5,719 nt of DNA. It comes from Streptomyces violaceus (GTDB lineage Bacteria > Actinomycetota > Actinomycetes > Streptomycetales > Streptomycetaceae). A model generated the notes under the pieces. That model did no database searches, was not told the DNA's origin, and worked only from the letters and a program-made list of their open reading frames with translations. The position numbers and the translations under genes were made by a program. The stretch is from assembly GCA_000715635.1 (NCBI GenBank), contig KL569214.1, positions 8,600-14,318 of the forward strand. The letters run 5' to 3'. Shown piece by piece: positions 5,478 through 5,719 of this stretch (position 1 is its first letter; each line of letters opens with the position of its first letter).

Positions 5478-5557
5478 CGTCCCGGGGAATAACCGGAGAC
5501 AGTCCCCTGTTAGAGCCGGAACGACAGCACACGGCCCACAGCAGGAGGCACCCCACC
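5478..5557. other. Short gap before the LLM oxidoreductase
   Basis: 80 bp containing the leader and ribosome site AGGAGG (5543-5548) of the next gene. No convincing promoter or terminator was seen, so co-transcription from upstream is possible but not shown. Confidence 0.4.
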
Positions 5558-5719
5558 GTGGCGGCAGACGAGATACGCGGCGACGAGATACGCGGCGCGG
5601 CACAGGGCAGCGCCCCCGTCCCCCTCTCCGTACTGGACCTGGTCACCGTCGGGGCCGGCCGCACCGCCTCCGACGCGCTGCGCACCAGCGTCGACCTGGC
5701 CCGCCTCGCGGAGGCCCGC
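5558..5719 (+). CDS. LLM class flavin-dependent oxidoreductase (luciferase-like), N-terminal part
   Basis: 54 codons before the right edge. The start is GTG with AGGAGG 9 nt upstream; no other in-frame start is present. After a variable leader of about 20 residues comes PLSVLDLVTVGAGRTASDAL (22-41), then a helix LRTSVDLARLAEAR. This is the first strand and helix of bacterial luciferase-like monooxygenases of the group-1 type (PLSVLDL at the start is characteristic as I know the family). The full protein, expected at roughly 330-380 residues, would be a cytoplasmic FMN- or F420-dependent TIM-barrel oxidoreductase. The leader carries an exact DEIRG-DEIRG duplication. Substrate cannot be predicted, and no tie to the catabolic locus across the terminator is evident. 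Confidence 0.8.
   Translation, partial: MAADEIRGDEIRGAAQGSAPVPLSVLDLVTVGAGRTASDALRTSVDLARLAEAR
5567..5596. repeat. Perfect 15-bp tandem duplication in the LLM gene leader
   Basis: GACGAGATACGCGGC occurs twice head to tail (5567-5581 and 5582-5596), in frame, encoding DEIRG twice. It looks like a recent replication-slippage event in a non-conserved N-terminal stretch. Confidence 0.9.

Noticed and set aside
5483..5511. Possible GGGGA/TCCCC hairpin after the small membrane protein gene
   Set aside because: Only 5 bp of stem with a long loop; not distinguishable from chance in GC-rich DNA.
4668..5603. 311-residue minus-strand frame across the terminator and intergenic region
   Set aside because: It runs through the perfect terminator hairpin and three supported plus-strand genes, and has no recognisable motif or RBS.

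Overview
The window looks like chromosomal DNA from a high-GC actinomycete, most probably Streptomyces. Codons end overwhelmingly in G or C, genes are tightly packed with purine-rich ribosome binding sites, GTG is used as a start, and every recognisable protein reads like a streptomycete homologue. I saw no in-frame TTA codon in the genes I call, so nothing here suggests bldA control. No RNA gene, CRISPR array, insertion sequence or prophage part was seen.

Layout from left to right. (1) Positions 1-248, minus strand: the first 82 codons of a Tat-type lipoprotein that resembles EhuB, the binding protein of an ectoine/hydroxyectoine-type ABC importer. The rest of the gene, and presumably the transporter, lies to the left of the window. 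(2) 249-346: a short divergent regulatory gap. (3) 347-850, plus strand: a DUF3830 protein. (4) 831-2240 and 2258-3205, minus strand: a two-gene unit of D-2-hydroxyacid dehydrogenase then amidase-signature hydrolase. The amidase runs 20 bp into the tail of the DUF3830 gene. (5) 3206-3402: a divergent control region holding a good promoter and several copies of a GTTGACC-like motif. (6) 3403-4218 and 4215-4946, plus strand: two translationally coupled Asp/Glu racemase-superfamily paralogues (maleate isomerase / arylmalonate decarboxylase / EutA type), closed by a perfect 12-bp hairpin at 4952-4983. (7) 4984-5207: a repeat-containing intergenic region. (8) 5208-5477: a small two-helix membrane protein. 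(9) 5558 to the right edge: the start of a luciferase-like (LLM) flavin oxidoreductase.

The left 4.9 kb reads as one catabolic locus: an uptake system for a small zwitterionic or amide-like solute, an amidase, two racemase/decarboxylase-fold enzymes, a 2-hydroxyacid dehydrogenase and a DUF3830 protein. A plausible scheme is import, amide hydrolysis, isomerisation or decarboxylation, then NAD(P)-linked oxidation or reduction of a hydroxy/keto acid. The real substrate cannot be read from the sequence. The usual ectoine-degradation genes (hydrolase, deacetylase, EutB, EutC) are not in this window, so the EhuB name does not prove that ectoine is the substrate. The most interesting single point is that the two adjacent paralogues differ at the catalytic cysteines. 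The first has both (C84, C194). The second keeps only the N-terminal one (C75) and has Asp (D187) at the other, the reverse of the pattern in arylmalonate decarboxylase. The last two genes, beyond the terminator, are probably unrelated to this locus.
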